A stretch of DNA of 64,000 bases from contig JABMCL010002719.1 of the NCBI GenBank assembly GCA_018857735.1, forward strand, positions 62,001 to 126,000, in the 5' to 3' direction. The stretch's first letter is position 1, and every line of letters begins with the position of its first letter. The notes beneath the pieces are model-generated. The model did no database searches and was not told the DNA's origin. It was given only the letters and a program-made list of their open reading frames with translations. The position numbers and the translations under genes were made by a program. Below, piece by piece: positions 10,635-22,462 of the stretch. Origin of the DNA: Alviniconcha marisindica (Eukaryota > Mollusca > Gastropoda > Provannidae).

Positions 10635-12415
10635 TCGTAATCGCATTTAAACACATCGAAGCCTGAGCTGATTTTCAAATATCATGGACAATGAAAGGAG
10701 GCGTTAGTCTTTTTCTGTAAATACTTATATACATATATTTGCTATTAATTATCAGGTGCATACTGCAAAATGGAGTGAAGGCATGACGTTTTGCGCACGT
10801 AAACTATGTTCCTATCTGAACATTTTTAGGCATATAGACACCTTGGCATTGAAACTGTAACAATATCCGTAATTAGGTCATAGAAAACGAAAGAATTCAT
10901 CACGGGACTATTAAAATCTGTTACTGAACTCTAAGCACATACAATGCTCTTCTGGGAACATTTTCGGCCTGAAAGATACCTCAAATGTCAGGACACTTTT
11001 ATCTGTTGTCTGCAACAGTGATTATTTTTTCTTTTATTCAGTATAACGAATATAACACAATTATAGAATATGTCAGTACACATGTTCCAACAATGGATAA
11101 CAGACATATACAAAATATACACGTACAGGTTATGCATATATAATAACTGAACAAAAAGGTACAGACATATAGACAGCCGTACAGACAGAGAGTTGGACAA
11201 AGTACTTCATAGACAGATATTTGCCTTGCACATTGAGTGCATGTCACGTGTGCATACATTCTAAATCTAAAATAACTACATAATTATGCACTGAGGTTAT
11301 CTATTGTCAAAATAGGCTTATAACAGAGCCAGTTGAAGTTGAAAGTGGACAGTTCGCCGCTGATCTTTGGATTGCATTCATCCATTTTGTATTTAAGCAT
11401 CAGTTTTGAAAGAGGCAGGGGAGAGTTGGCGAGCACTTGTCGAGTTTGCATTTGTATATAAATTACTTAGCTTGAAGTGTCACTAAGTCGAAGACTGTGT
11501 CACAGTTTTCATCTCTACTTCTGTTCCAAACAATAGGAGATTTTGTGTAAATTTTTCATTTAGCGCTGTCTCACATTTTTCTTTCAATATGCGATTTTAT
11601 TCCAGGACAGACAGGGCGCTACCGACTATAAGGCGCATGGATCAGATGGGCGGGGCGGGGGTGGGGGGGGGGGGGGTGGTGATCATATCACCTTACAGAC
11701 CAAAAATTACGGCAGCTTGCACGTTTATTTCGTCGTCCAGATTCCGCCCTTCATTGACTGGACTTGTAGTGCGTGCCGGGGAGGAGTGCGTAGCCACGGC
11801 TGAGATGACATGGAGTTTGCTAGTAGATGTAGTGTTCAATAACGCGGCAGCCACCAGTGAGCCATAGCTTGTTCAATCGGTGTTGAGTTATTTTGCGTAC
11901 GGTGACGCAGCGATGTGGCTAAAATGCGTACAGCACCCGAAAAATGCAACATTTACGCAAAATTTTGCAATGAACGTGACCTCTGGCAATGTTCACGGAC
12001 GAAATATGTTCCGCGGATCTAGATCGCCGTTCGCATCCTGGTTGGCCAGCGGCGTCACCTCATCTTTTATGCATGTGAGGCGTCAGGTCTGCAGACGACA
12101 ATTTTGAGCTTCAGACTGAATCAAACAAACATATAAACTGCATATGTGCAATCATTGAATCATACATTTTAGTTTCCAATAAATGGTTCACATCACACTT
12201 GTCGCGGTTCTTCTGGGTAAAGTGCGAGTGCAACTTCAACTAAAGTTATAAACTAGGTACCGAGCACTCTTGCTTTAGATTTTGATCGTAAAGTAAGTTC
12301 ACGTGCTGACAAATTGCAAACAATTTAATTGCATGCATTTTCAAATTTGTGTGATTCATGTGTTGCTTCTATAAAATGAAATAAGAATAGCTGAAACAAA
12401 AATTTGAAAAAGGCG
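10635..12415. other. No recognisable gene; short G-run
   Basis: Only short frames with no familiar motif. A poly-G run lies at about 11665-11676, and 11020-11270 is AT-rich with CATATA-like steps. I see no splice-supported exon or transposon core. Confidence 0.4.
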
Positions 12416-12417
12416 TT

Positions 12418-12518
12418 CTCGACAAACTTCTTTCCCATTTGCCAAGAAAACAACCTCACCAACCCCTTTCAGCCAGCCTATCGAGCAGGACACAGCACAG
12501 AGACCGTTTTGTTATAGA
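12418..12518 (+). mobile_element. Fragment of family A L2-type LINE
   Basis: This about 100-bp piece matches the reverse complement of 53303-53402 (GACAAACTTCTTTCCCATTT, CAAGAAAACAACCTCA, AGCCTATCGAGCA). In the other copy that region encodes LLSHLQENNLSNPFQSAYR of the RT. Here the frame is broken. Confidence 0.8.
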
Positions 12519-13204
12519 CCATGAGCCAGCCTATGCCCCCCCCCCCCCCCCGTGGATTTTACCACATGGTAATTTCTGGGTACCTTGACTATCAAAGTAC
12601 GCAGTTCAGGTTGTCTGCAAGTGAGCTGTTGCTGTTTGTGTCTGTGGTGCTGGTTCTAATAAATGCACTATATGGAATTCCAAATTGCGATGACCTTGTC
12701 TCTTAGCAACTAATTTATTATGACAAAAAAGGCCATTTCCATATATTGTTTTATTGTTTGAACAGTTTAATATGTTGTAGCTTTCCGTTTCTCTTTGTCT
12801 TAAATGTGTCCTTGTTATTGGGCATTGCGGATGCAGAAATATTAACGTCCCCTCTGTTAAAACCCAGAGCCGACGAATGTTTTCCCTTAAAAGCACGGAG
12901 TAGGTCAGAATATAGCCAAGTATGTTTAGTCAGTGCCATAATTTCTTCCTTGTCCTAATTTCCGCTTCCCCGGTCCATTCAACTTCATTTTTTCAAAATC
13001 CTCTCCATACTTTTAATTTGCGTTAGTCTTGGCTGAAGCGAATTCCCACGTTAGCCTGCGAAATAAAAAAGGTCACACTGCTCATAGTCAATTGATTTAA
13101 GCAGGTTCTCATGTTGAGTGCCTGCAGAATATAAATAGGCACCAAAACGTGTGTTACTGTGCCTCAAAAAGGTGATTTAGACATACTTGTGATCTGATCA
13201 ATTG
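12519..13204. other. No recognisable gene
   Basis: There is a poly-C run at 12538-12551 and overlapping short ORFs on both strands at 12521-12958 without known motifs. The sequence between the two family A pieces is otherwise unassigned. Confidence 0.4.
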
Positions 13205-13386
13205 TTCTTTATGTAACCGAGTGTATTGTATACATGTTTCGGGCCATGACCCTTTCTTTCCGGTTTCTTTTCCTTTTTGATTGGGTGGGAGTTTTATGGC
13301 CCCAATTATCTAAGGTGTTAAAACCTGTGCGCTGGCCGGCAGCGTCCCTTTTCCCCCGGTGTCCCTGCAGAGGCAGGTTGTTTGTT
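13205..13386 (+). repeat. Dispersed repeat R4, copy 1
   Basis: Shared with 45047-45640 (+, interrupted) and 50228-50410 (-). Common blocks are GACTGGGTGGGA (here GATTGGGTGGGA), TTATGGCCCCAATTATCTAA, TGTTAAAACCTGTGCGC and GTGTCCCTGCAGAGGCAGG. It has no coding content and its class is unknown. Here it runs directly into the family A LINE. Confidence 0.85.
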
Positions 13387-14390
13387 TGCAGTCCACTTCA
13401 ATCAATAACTATAACTCAGTACTGGGGCCCATTCTCTTCGTCCTGAACACTACACCTCTCTCCGATATCACAGCTAACCACTCTGTTAATCATAGCTTTT
13501 CGCGGATGATACACAGCTCCAGAAATCCGCTCTTCTCAGTGGAGTGACCGACGTCATCAAAGAACTCAATGCATGCACAGACCACTAAAAAATGGATGAT
13601 CGAAAATCAGCTTAAACCTAACGATCACAAAACAGAATCTCCTCTCTTTCCATTTTCGTCTTCCTCGAAACCTTCCGCCGTTCTCGTCCCTGACTGAGTG
13701 ACTCGATTATTCAAAAGCAGTTTGACAGATTTTTATGACGTGCTTCTTCATGGACAGGTTTGAGTCAAGAATGACTCCAAGGTTTGTGGCAGAATTAGAG
13801 AAGATGTTGTGAGAGCTTAAACGCATTAGTTCAATCCGCAGTTTTTCACTGAAGATGCAGCCAGTACTCTTGTTATTTCCTATATCCTCTCACGGCTTGA
13901 CTACAGCAACTGTCTCCTCATTGGTACACCTAATTCTGTCATCGAACCTCTCCAGAAAATTCAAAACTTTGCTGCAAGATTCGTTCTCTTGCCACCCCGT
14001 CACCACCACTCAACACCTTTCCTAGAAAAAAAAAAAAAAAAAAAAATGCACAGGCTTCCCATTACAGAACGTATTAAATATAAAGTCGCTTGTATGTGTT
14101 TCAATGCTATAAATGGTTCCGGTCCTGCTTACCTCTCTAAACTGTCTACATGTCTACACTGTGTCTCGTACACTACGCTCTTCTTCTGACACCCGCATGC
14201 TGAAAATCCAGCAATACAAACGCTTTCGCACTTTCTCTTGCTTTGGACCTCACATCTGGAATTCGCTCCCACAATGCTCAACACTGTCATCTTTTAAAGC
14301 CAAACTGAAAACCTTCCTCTTCTCACAGTATTTCCGCCCCAGCTAATATCAGTACCCAGTTTCTCAGTGCTACAGTCATTGTGTGTGTGT

Positions 14391-14423
<33 letters not shown>

Positions 14424-14577
14424 GGGGGGGAATATAATAAATTATGTAAATTGTTTTGGGAGGACTGTACTCTATGTGTGTATAGAATCTTGTATTTAGC
14501 TTAATATGTATGACGTGAACGCTCAGGGCGTTGATGAGCGCATGACTGATAAATGTACATTATTATTATTATTATTT
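13387..14577 (+). mobile_element. Family A L2-type LINE, decayed 3' half
   Basis: The piece follows the RT of the better copy at 51808-55560: TACTGGGGCCCATTCTCTTC (GPILF), then remnants of the KTEALLFPF region, and a C-terminal part at 14041-14346 giving RIKYKVACMCFNAINGSGPA and CFGPHIWNSLPQCSTLSSFK. The noncoding end has a long G run (14388-14429), a hairpin-forming CTCAGGGCGTTGATGAG and the terminus ATAAATGTACA(TTA)n. Internal deletions and frameshifts abolish coding. Confidence 0.9.
14388..14429. repeat. Long poly-G run
   Basis: About 40 bases of nearly pure G following TGTGTGTGTG, inside the family A 3' UTR. Other copies carry (GT)n or (AC)n at this same position, so the UTR microsatellite has changed motif here. 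Confidence 0.9.
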
Positions 14578-16050
14578 AGAAGGCCACCGCGCTTCCCTGT
14601 GGGATGCTGACATTTTATGCCTCTACTAAACAAAATGAGAATTTGGACCCAAAATCAGTGGCGGCTTAGCGAACACCCACCTGTACTCTTTTCCACCTCA
14701 GACCCGCGTGTGCAACAATTTGCCACCGGAGGCACGCCTACAGATTCCAAAGCCGCTATACACAAAGCTTGTGGTAAAGCCCATTCAGTAAGCAGTTCCA
14801 GCCATGTTTTCAAATCAGTTTGCAGATATTACTGAATTGTATTCCTCTGCCGCAAAGGTCTCCACATTATTGTGGACAAGAAAAAGCAAATTTGATATTC
14901 CCAACTGAACGCATTTCCCCACGTTCACTGATAGTGGGTAGCGTCATTATTGGTAGATCACCGACGTCACAAAATGACGCTTAATTGACTTTCCCTTACC
15001 CTTTGAACTTACCTCTCGCTTTTAGACAGACTGCTCCGCCCACTTAGACAAATACGTCAGTATGGTCGGAAGTAGCTTTCAGTAGCGTGGTAGGCCTGTT
15101 ACAAAATTAACTATAAGTATCACCCAAAATAAATGGGTACACAAAGTTTCCCTGCTGTAATACTTTCACTAACTAAGACCACCTCTACATATTGCAGCAG
15201 CCGTTAGAAGTGTACGTGTGTGGCCTGCATAATTGCTTAGTATTCATTTGATGACGTCATCATGTAAACAAATGACCGAAAAAAGAAAAGAAAAAAAGTC
15301 GTTGCATCTCGGCATTTGAAAGATATTAACAAGATAATAATCAAAGAAAAACAGTCTACAAATGACACCAGACTGTTGCCGGAAACGCTATCAGTACCTG
15401 GGATCAAAAAATTAAAACAAATCCGGTAACATCCGGCCTTAGTCAACATTACCTAAGCTTAATAACTCAGTTGATGTGCCCCCCCCCCCCCCCTCCAATT
15501 AACAGAGGTCACGCTTCTTCCTCTTTTTTAAAACTCCTTCCTCTTTTTTAAAACTCATGTTCACCACTCCAGTCTCCACCCTGGCACAACACGGAAACGA
15601 AGGCCATGCTGAGACGCCAGACTTTCAAGTTTTATAGTGAGTGACCTAGTAAAACATTTTTTTTTTTTAAATCATTCAATGAGTTTCAGTGACATTTCAG
15701 TTAGTTGAGTCGTTAATGACTGAGTGACTGCTACTGATGAGTCACTGACTCAAATCAGTCTCAGTTGTATCGGTTCTGATATGCCTAATGAATAAACGAA
15801 ATGGAAGTAACGTTTTTATTACCTGTAAAAATGAATGTTTTTTAAAATACTGTTTAAAACAGGAAAAGTCAGTTATGTGACATGTATGGTGCACGATCAT
15901 AGAAATGCCGGCCAATACCCACATTGCACTGAAGCCGAACCGCCAAGATGGCGAAGCGTGCACGTAGTATGATATACTATCGTGACCTAAGAGATAAAAA
16001 TATACCACGCAAATACGTCAGATGTCCACCACTTTCTGTCAGTGTTGTTT
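14578..16050. other. No recognisable gene
   Basis: It contains a poly-C run (15480-15493), two adjacent copies of CTTCCTCTTTTTTAAAACTC (about 15518-15556) and a T-rich run near 15658. Short ORFs have no known motif. Confidence 0.4.
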
Positions 16051-16099
16051 GCTTCTTCTTCTCTTCTTCTTCCGTTAATGACCATCGGCCATTACTGTC

Positions 16100-16240
16100 A
16101 CAACCTGAGATTTTTAGTGCATACTGGGTCAGACTGTTTTTGTTGTTTCGGCGTAGTCCACAAAGATCATGCATATACGTTAGTAGAGTCTCATCCGAAG
16201 GACTTTTGTGGAGTTTGCACAGAATTTGACCCCGGATAAA
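16100..16240 (-). repeat. SINE3-related fragment
   Basis: ATGCATATACGT, GTCTCATCCGAAGGA and TTTGCACAGAATTTG parallel the blocks at 27235-27310 in the same order. It looks like the body of the same minus-strand SINE-like repeat without its tRNA-like head. Confidence 0.55.
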
Positions 16241-16269
16241 TCTCAGGGCGGGCGCAAAGCCTAGCACAT

Positions 16270-17480
16270 GTCACCCATCCATTTAATGACCACGCTCGAT
16301 CGAGAACGAGTGCTCTCAGTTGCGGCTCTGCGCCCCTCAGTGCTTCTGAAAACAAATACTCTGCAACTCCGACTCTCTGCTTTCCTACAAAACGCTTTTG
16401 CTGTACGCAGTACTACTACTAGTTAGTCTGGTAATATAATTCAAAATATATATTTGTTTTATTTGGGCGTTCAAAAAGGTCGAGCACCGAAAAGTAAAAA
16501 TGCTAGTATGAGGAGGCGAATCATGCCCATATGGGTAGCCAATCTTTGATCGATTAATGTGTCCTTCATGGACTGCCTTGAACTAGATGTCTATGTGGCT
16601 GAAAAAACATCAGCATGGTTAAAATTATCTGTGTGCAGCAGCACAACGCTCCTTAGTGCAGTAAGAAAACCTGCTGGTCTCTAACGAGTAGCGACTGTCA
16701 AGGTCATGGTCGGGAAAGATGCACTTAACTATTCGCACACACTCCGAGCACCGCTTTCCGGCACCTTCCTCCAAGGAAGGATGTCGTAAACCAGTGCTTG
16801 GAGTTTGCTATTCTCAGTGAAAAGATATGATGCAGTTCAAAGTTCATAGGTCAGATACAGGCTAGGGTGCTGTTACCAGGTAATGTTTAATTATTATAAC
16901 ACATTAATTACTACTTAAAATAACTTGTATAAAGTACAAAACATTCAGGGTGTGAATCGTCCAGGGCATTACGAAAGGTACGAAACGATCAGCAACAGAA
17001 GCGGATAGGAGCCAACGCCACTTCCGCCGTACAGTTAGCGTCTGCAGTAATTGATCTTTGTACGTTGATCGCATGCCCCCACAACGCCCCGTGTACTTAC
17101 TCAGCCTCAGGACGCCACGTATTGAACAGTGCAAACCCCGTCAATAAATTTTTCAACGCAGGAGTGACACCTAGTGACAAGGAACTCCCAAGTGATCAAC
17201 GTTTCCTTCGGCAAGTGACCCCATGAAATGATAATTTTGGCAACAAAAAATCGCGTTTTCTGTAAGTGCTAGCCAGTGAACACAACAGTCAGATTACTCC
17301 GACTCAGGCATTTAAGGTATTTCCACTAGTTCTGTCATCTGTTTACGATTATATTAATCAGATAATCATGTACAGACCAGTTCTGCGCATTTCCCCATTA
17401 GTTCCTACGGCCGTACGGGTTCCTTCTCGCGTGCTTTAAGTTAGAGCACTTTAAACGAACATGATCCGCAGTAAATGTTT
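16270..17480. other. No recognisable gene
   Basis: Unique-looking sequence with short frames only. No transposon core, tRNA or coding motif was seen. Confidence 0.4.
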
Positions 17481-17486
17481 TGTGAT

Positions 17487-17546
17487 TGATGATGATAATG
17501 TGGGGCTTAATGTCCTCGGATGTCGGGCAGTATTAGGGACAAACTG
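17487..17546 (+). repeat. Dispersed tail motif R6, copy 1
   Basis: GATGATGATAATGTGGGGCT, then TAATGTCCTCGGATGTC and TATTAGGGACAAACTG. Related copies are at 20086-20152 and, as a 30-bp piece, 45431-45460. It resembles a SINE or LINE tail with a GAT/ATC repeat end. Confidence 0.65.
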
Positions 17547-18235
17547 TAACATACTCTTAAAAGAATAAAACTAAAGATTAAGATGGGGGGGGGTGGGGGG
17601 GGTGGGGGGGGGGGGGGGAGGGGAGGGCGTTGTGATTGAACGTGCCGTTGATTTTATAGCGATTTTATAAGAGGAATTTCGCAGACACCATAACTCACAC
17701 ATTTTTCACGCATTTTAGTAGGACATCATTGATGATACTGACAGGATACCAGAACCTCACAGTTTTACATGTCACATCAAAATTATTTTTGTCAGTGTTT
17801 ATTTTTAAAATCTGGACAGCGTGCATTTGAAATAATTTTATTTTCCTAACCCTTTTATGGGGAACAGCATAAAATACATGAAAATGAATTAATATTGTTT
17901 GAAATTGTCAAGATGACCAGTGAAATGATGGCAAAATAATTTTGATGTCATTATGAATTAATAATTTGAGGTCAGGAAAGGAGAAGGAAAAAAAAAAATG
18001 GTTAGAAGTAGCTGCTGATTGTAAGAATGATGACTGAAAAGAATTACTAGGAATATGTACACAACAAGAGACCATGCATGTTTTGTGTCCTGCCTTCTTT
18101 TGTATTAACAGATAATAAATACATTTTTTATGTGTTATTTCTCCTGTTGGAGCAAATAGCCCATTGAACAAAAGCAATGAAGAACTGAGAATGAAACATA
18201 GTGATGCTTATAGTTATATTTTCTTTGTTCTTTTC
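17547..18235. other. No recognisable gene; G-rich run
   Basis: A poly-G run with T and A interruptions lies at 17584-17627. The rest shows only short frames. Confidence 0.4.
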
Positions 18236-18239
18236 TGTA

Positions 18240-19065
18240 GTTTCAAGATGTTTGTGAACACAGTGTCATCATATTCAGAGTGAGCTGTCACTTGTGCTGG
18301 ATCCCCTGGGGGGGGGGGGGGGGTTCTTTCACCTCTCCTCTACATTCTGTATACAGATGACTGCCACAGTAATCTAGAGAACAGTTGCTTGGTTAAGTTT
18401 GCTGATAACAGTGCTTTACTTTTTCTCCTTCTGGGAACACAAGATGGTCATGGTGTAAGCCCATAATGACTTTACATAGTTTTGTGATGAGTCATAGACA
18501 TACCTTGACCTGAATGTGAACAAAACTAAAGAGGTGATAGCTGATTTCAGGAGACTCTGACACACTCACAGTCACAGGTACATGATGAAATGGTGGAAAT
18601 AGTCCATTTAGTCCATTTGTATAAATACCTCAGAATGATCTTTCAGGACACTCTGAGGTCATCACTAAGAAAGGGCACCGGTGATTCCATCAGCTGTGGA
18701 ATCTCAGATCCTTTAGCATTGATCCAGCTATTCAAGCTGTTTTAGAACTCTTTTATTTAGAATGTTTTGACCTTTTCTTTCATTTGCTGGTTTTATAATC
18801 TTAACACTAAACAAAGAAACTCATTGCAGAGAATTGTGAATTTTAGCTCCAAAATAATATATGATCAAGTTAGGACTTTATCTTTGTTCTGTGAGTGTGA
18901 CCAACAGGTTTTACACAAAGTGGAACCTATTTTAAAGGGCCCTGAGCATGCCTTGTATGGGGGAGCTCGAACACTTACCCCATGGGTGCCTGTTCAGATT
19001 ACTGGCACACAAAACCAACAGAAGAGGAAGCTCTTTTGTTCCCACTGCAGTTAGAAGAAAAAAAA
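18240..19065 (+). mobile_element. Rex-like LINE fragment (family D type)
   Basis: Readable protein pieces are SPLLYILYTDDC, LVKFADNSALLFLLLG (the FADD motif has become FADN), TYLDLNVNKTKEVIADF and MTFSFICWFYNLNTKQRNSL. These are the palm-to-thumb parts of LINEs like those common in fish and molluscs. A poly-G run (about 18309-18322) replaces part of the GVPQG region. Frameshifts and the Asp-to-Asn change make it inactive. Confidence 0.82.
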
Positions 19066-19252
19066 TCCTGCCTAACCACAATAAATTGAAAATCATTAGA
19101 CATTACTCAGCTCTTTATCTGAAGGTTATCTGAAGCTACTAATTGCCACTTTTACAGTTCTGGTGTTTAGCTGCTGACACTGAAACAAGTGACACAGTGA
19201 CAGTATGAATTGCTTCCCATTAAAGTAGGACTCCAGATCTCTGTGTTTGGTA

Positions 19253-19710
19253 GGGTGGCCTGGGGGAAATTCATCCAAACAGGCACGTAGGATGTACATG
19301 CATGCTTCGAGACATGATTCTGCCATCTTGACTCAACCAACACAAATTGGTTTTGGTTTGTAGACACATTTGACCAATTGCAGACCAGTTTACAGCATGC
19401 TATGTGATTCAGGGCAATTTTGACCAGGTTCAGGGAATTTCGTTCTGCATCTCAGGGGAACTTCATCCAAACATAAAGAGAACACACTCAATGAAAGGAA
19501 AAGGCTATAAAAAAAAGAAGACATCCCAAACAAGTAATTGTTAAGTTTTTAGTGTTTTTAGAAAGACTAAATATGAACCATTTCACAGTTTCAGCATAAA
19601 TGTGGAATTAGAGTAAACTCAGTACATATAATGTGAATCTGACCAAAGTGCTTTATTTCTGAAGGCCAAACTCTGGTCCTGTGAAGTTAACAGAATTTTA
19701 ATTCTTTCAT
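19253..19710 (-). repeat. Dispersed repeat R1, copy 2
   Basis: The reverse complement aligns with 4866-5330 (see that entry). ATGCATGCTTCGAGACATGA and ATAAATGTGGAATTAGAGT are clear anchors. It ends a few bases from the start of the R5 repeat array. Confidence 0.85.
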
Positions 19711-19714
19711 TTCA

Positions 19715-20075
19715 TCATTTACAAATGAAACAAATATGTCCTTTCGTTTTCTGTCAGAAGTTCTGTATCGCACTTTTCACTGATTCTTTGCTTCAGAATG
19801 CCACAGTAGGGTCTTGCGTTTATTCTCAGCCCAATTTTGTGATGCTGTGACATGCTGTTTGTCACAGTACTGGATTTACCTCCCCCACCCCCCAAATCCA
19901 CAATGTCAGAATGTTTGTTTTCACCCATAGTAACATGATTTTATTGTTACAAAACCTCATAAATCGAATGTTTTCTTAATTCAAAATCGAATAATGTACA
20001 TCCTAAAATAATTTCATCAAAGTTTAGTGTCTACAAATAATTGGATTATGCAGAACTGAGTAGATGAAAAGCGAT
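19715..20075 (-). repeat. R5 repeat unit in inverted orientation
   Basis: The reverse complement gives CATCTACTCAGTTCTGCATA, GATGAAATTATTTTAGGATG, AAAATCATGTTACTATGGG, GGTAAATCCAGTACTGTGAC and AATCAGTGAAAAGTG, in the same order as the direct units at 20362-21420. It is non-coding. Confidence 0.88.
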
Positions 20076-20085
20076 GTCGCGAAAG

Positions 20086-20345
20086 AAAATGATGATGATA
20101 AAGTGATGCTTAATGTCCTCAGATGTCAGTTGACATATTAGGGACAAGCTGTGTCCAATGCCGAAGCATGGTTCAATATAGCTTTACGTCCACGGAAACC
20201 AGAAGGCTCGTTAGGACGGACAGCCCAGGACAGCCACCTCGACTCTCACACAGCTCCTGAACTATGCGGGGAAAAAAACATACAGACTGAGACTATCCCT
20301 TCAAAGAACAGAAAAAAACCCAGGTGTGTGTTGTTCACTTCCAAG
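20086..20345 (+). repeat. R6-type repeat, longer copy
   Basis: Begins with ATGATGATGATAAAGTGATG, then CTTAATGTCCTCAGATGTC and TATTAGGGACAAGCTG, as at 17487. It continues with AATATAGCTTTACGTCCACG and GAACTATGCGGGG. It separates the inverted R5 unit from the direct units. A SINE nature is possible but no A or B box was identified. Confidence 0.5.
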
Positions 20346-20361
20346 GTTTAGCTGAAGCATT

Positions 20362-21420
20362 AAACTAAGAAAACCCAAAATTTATGATTTTTTTAAACAA
20401 TAAAATCATGTTACTATATGGGTGATAATACGAATTCAGACATTCTGGATTTGGGGGGTAGGGGAGGTAAATCCAGTACTGTGACAAACGGACACCACAG
20501 AGCATCACAAAATTGGGTTGACAATAAACCCAAGACCATACTGTGGCATTCTGAAGCAAAGAATCAGTGAAAAGTGTGATACAGAGCTTTTGACAGAAAA
20601 AGAAAGGACATGTATATTTGTTTCATTTCTAAGATTCCTGTCTACTCAGTTGAGTTGTGTATAATCCAATTATCTGTAGACCAGTAAGTAAGTAAGCTGG
20701 TGTTTTACGCCCAGTCAACATCTGTAGACCAACTGAGCACTAAACTGTAATCAAATTATTTCAGAATGTACATTATTCTATTTGAAACTATGAAAACATT
20801 AGATTTATAAGGTTTTTGTGACAATAAAATCATGTTTTTTTGGGTGAAAATACGAATTCTGACAGTCTTGGATTTGGGGGGTAGGGGAGGTAAATCCAGT
20901 ACTGGGACAATCAGACACATCACAGCTTCACAAAATTAGGTTGAGAATAAACCCAAGATCATACTGTGGCATTCTGATGCAAAGAATCAGTGAAAAGTGT
21001 GATGTAGAAATTTTGACAGGAAAAGAAATGACATATTTGTTTCATTTGTAAGATTTTCCATCTACTCAGTTCTGCATAATGCAATTTATATGTAGACAAA
21101 CTGAACACTACACTGTGATGAAATTATTTCAGAATGTACACTATTGTATTTTAATTTAAACTAAGAAAACATTAGATTTATGAGGTTTTGTAACAATGAA
21201 ATCATGTTACTATGGGTGAAAACATGAATTCTGACATTCTTGAATTTGGGAGGTAGGGGAGGTAAATCCAGTACTGTGACAACCAGACATGTCACAGCAT
21301 CACAAAATTGGATTGAGAATAAACCCAAGGCCCTACTGTGATATTTTGATGCAAAGAATTAGTGAAAAGTGTGATACAAAACTTTTGACAGAAAAAGAAA
21401 AGAAATATTGTCTTCATTTT
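20362..21420 (+). repeat. R5 tandem array, about 2.7 direct units
   Basis: Three successive units begin with AAAATCATG or AAATCATG blocks near 20402, 20825 and 21199. Each continues with GGATTTGGGGGGTAGGGGAG, GGTAAATCCAGTACTG, CACAAAATTGG, AATCAGTGAAAAGTGTGAT and TTGACAGAAAAAGAAA. Spacing is about 370-420 bp. Units differ by scattered substitutions, so the array is not recent. The first unit is lengthened by a 37-bp insertion (20684-20720). Confidence 0.9.
20684..20720. mobile_element. 37-bp truncated SINE-tail insertion with 11-bp TSD
   Basis: GTAAGTAAGTAAGCTGGTGT.. is inserted between two copies of TCTGTAGACCA (20673-20683 and 20721-20731). The neighbouring R5 units have only one copy at this place. 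The GTAA repeats at one end look like a simple-repeat retroposon tail in minus orientation. Confidence 0.75.
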
Positions 21421-21599
21421 CAAGATTTTCCACATGACAAGTACACTATGCTTAGTTAGACCATTACTGTGAGCCAGTGCCTCACCATATTTCGATTCTG
21501 TTTGTTTTAGACAGTGCAGAAGGTATTTGGACACACACTTATTATTGATTTTAAACATTATGATCAATAAAAAAATGATTTCTCAGTGATTTAATTCAG

Positions 21600-22306
21600 G
21601 TGGTTTTCCACCATGCTTTAGTGTCTTCAGTTGGTGTGAAAGACAGTACCCTTACGTCAAAGGCTGGTGCATCCCAAAAGTTTTCTTGGGAACAACTTGT
21701 AATGTATTTGGCATACTCTAATTTTAAGGAACACTGTAGGACTAGTTCAGCTGAGTACTGGGGGTGGTGCACGGTAGGTCAAGTTACCTCTTGGACTACC
21801 TGGGGTCTCTCACCATCGTGGCAGAAGGGGCACAGGCACAACAATGCACTGCAGGTGGGTGCCACCCAATCTTTGACTTTGTATCATCATCCCTGTTTGC
21901 TGAGGAAGAGGTTGCACTGGGGGGGGGGGGGGGGGGAGGTGATGCTCAAGCTAAACCCCAAACCAAAACTGGACAAGGTGTCCCCAGCCATGTGGATCAC
22001 TGCCAATACTAGAATTATGGGGCAGATGCTCAATGAAAGCAAGAATTTTGATGTGAGGACGTACTTCCAGTACACTCTTTGACGAGGAGTACACTGAGAC
22101 AACGGCAGGCAAAGCAAGGCCTCCCCTGGGGGACCGACGCCCCACACCTGGACACTGTCATGCTGCAGGACCGTGGGCCACAGCTGGCACCACAGCAGAA
22201 GAAGGCGACAACAGGGAGCAACGCCACTGATCCATTTACGTCTAGCTTCCAAGGGACTCAGCAAAAATTAGCGTTAAACTTTCTAGCTGGGAAGAAGAGC
22301 TTGTGA
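21600..22306 (+). pseudogene. DIRS gag-like region
   Basis: One frame gives PKPKLDKVSPAMWITANTRI and MGQMLNESKNFDV. A second, about 22080-22205, gives EYTETTAGKARPPLGDRRP. A poly-G run (21921-21936) lies in between. Around 22285-22360 the RT lead-in SWEEELVNDTDKEFILDSI can be read, matching the usual join between gag and RT in DIRS elements. Confidence 0.6.
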
Positions 22307-22462
22307 ATGACACAGACAAAGAGTTCATTCTTGACAGCATTCGCCAGGGTATTCGTATTATTGAATTGATAAACATAGTGGTAGTACTAGTAGTATAAAA
22401 CCAGTGCATCAACAATAGCATGCCTCGGCCGTCCCTAATAAGCCTTACGGTTTCTGTGCACC

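Noticed and set aside
15948..16050. AAGATGGCG start context and short basic ORF (MAKRARSMIYYRDLRDK)
   Set aside because: It resembles a YY1-type first exon, but there is no donor-supported continuation and no homology I recognise.
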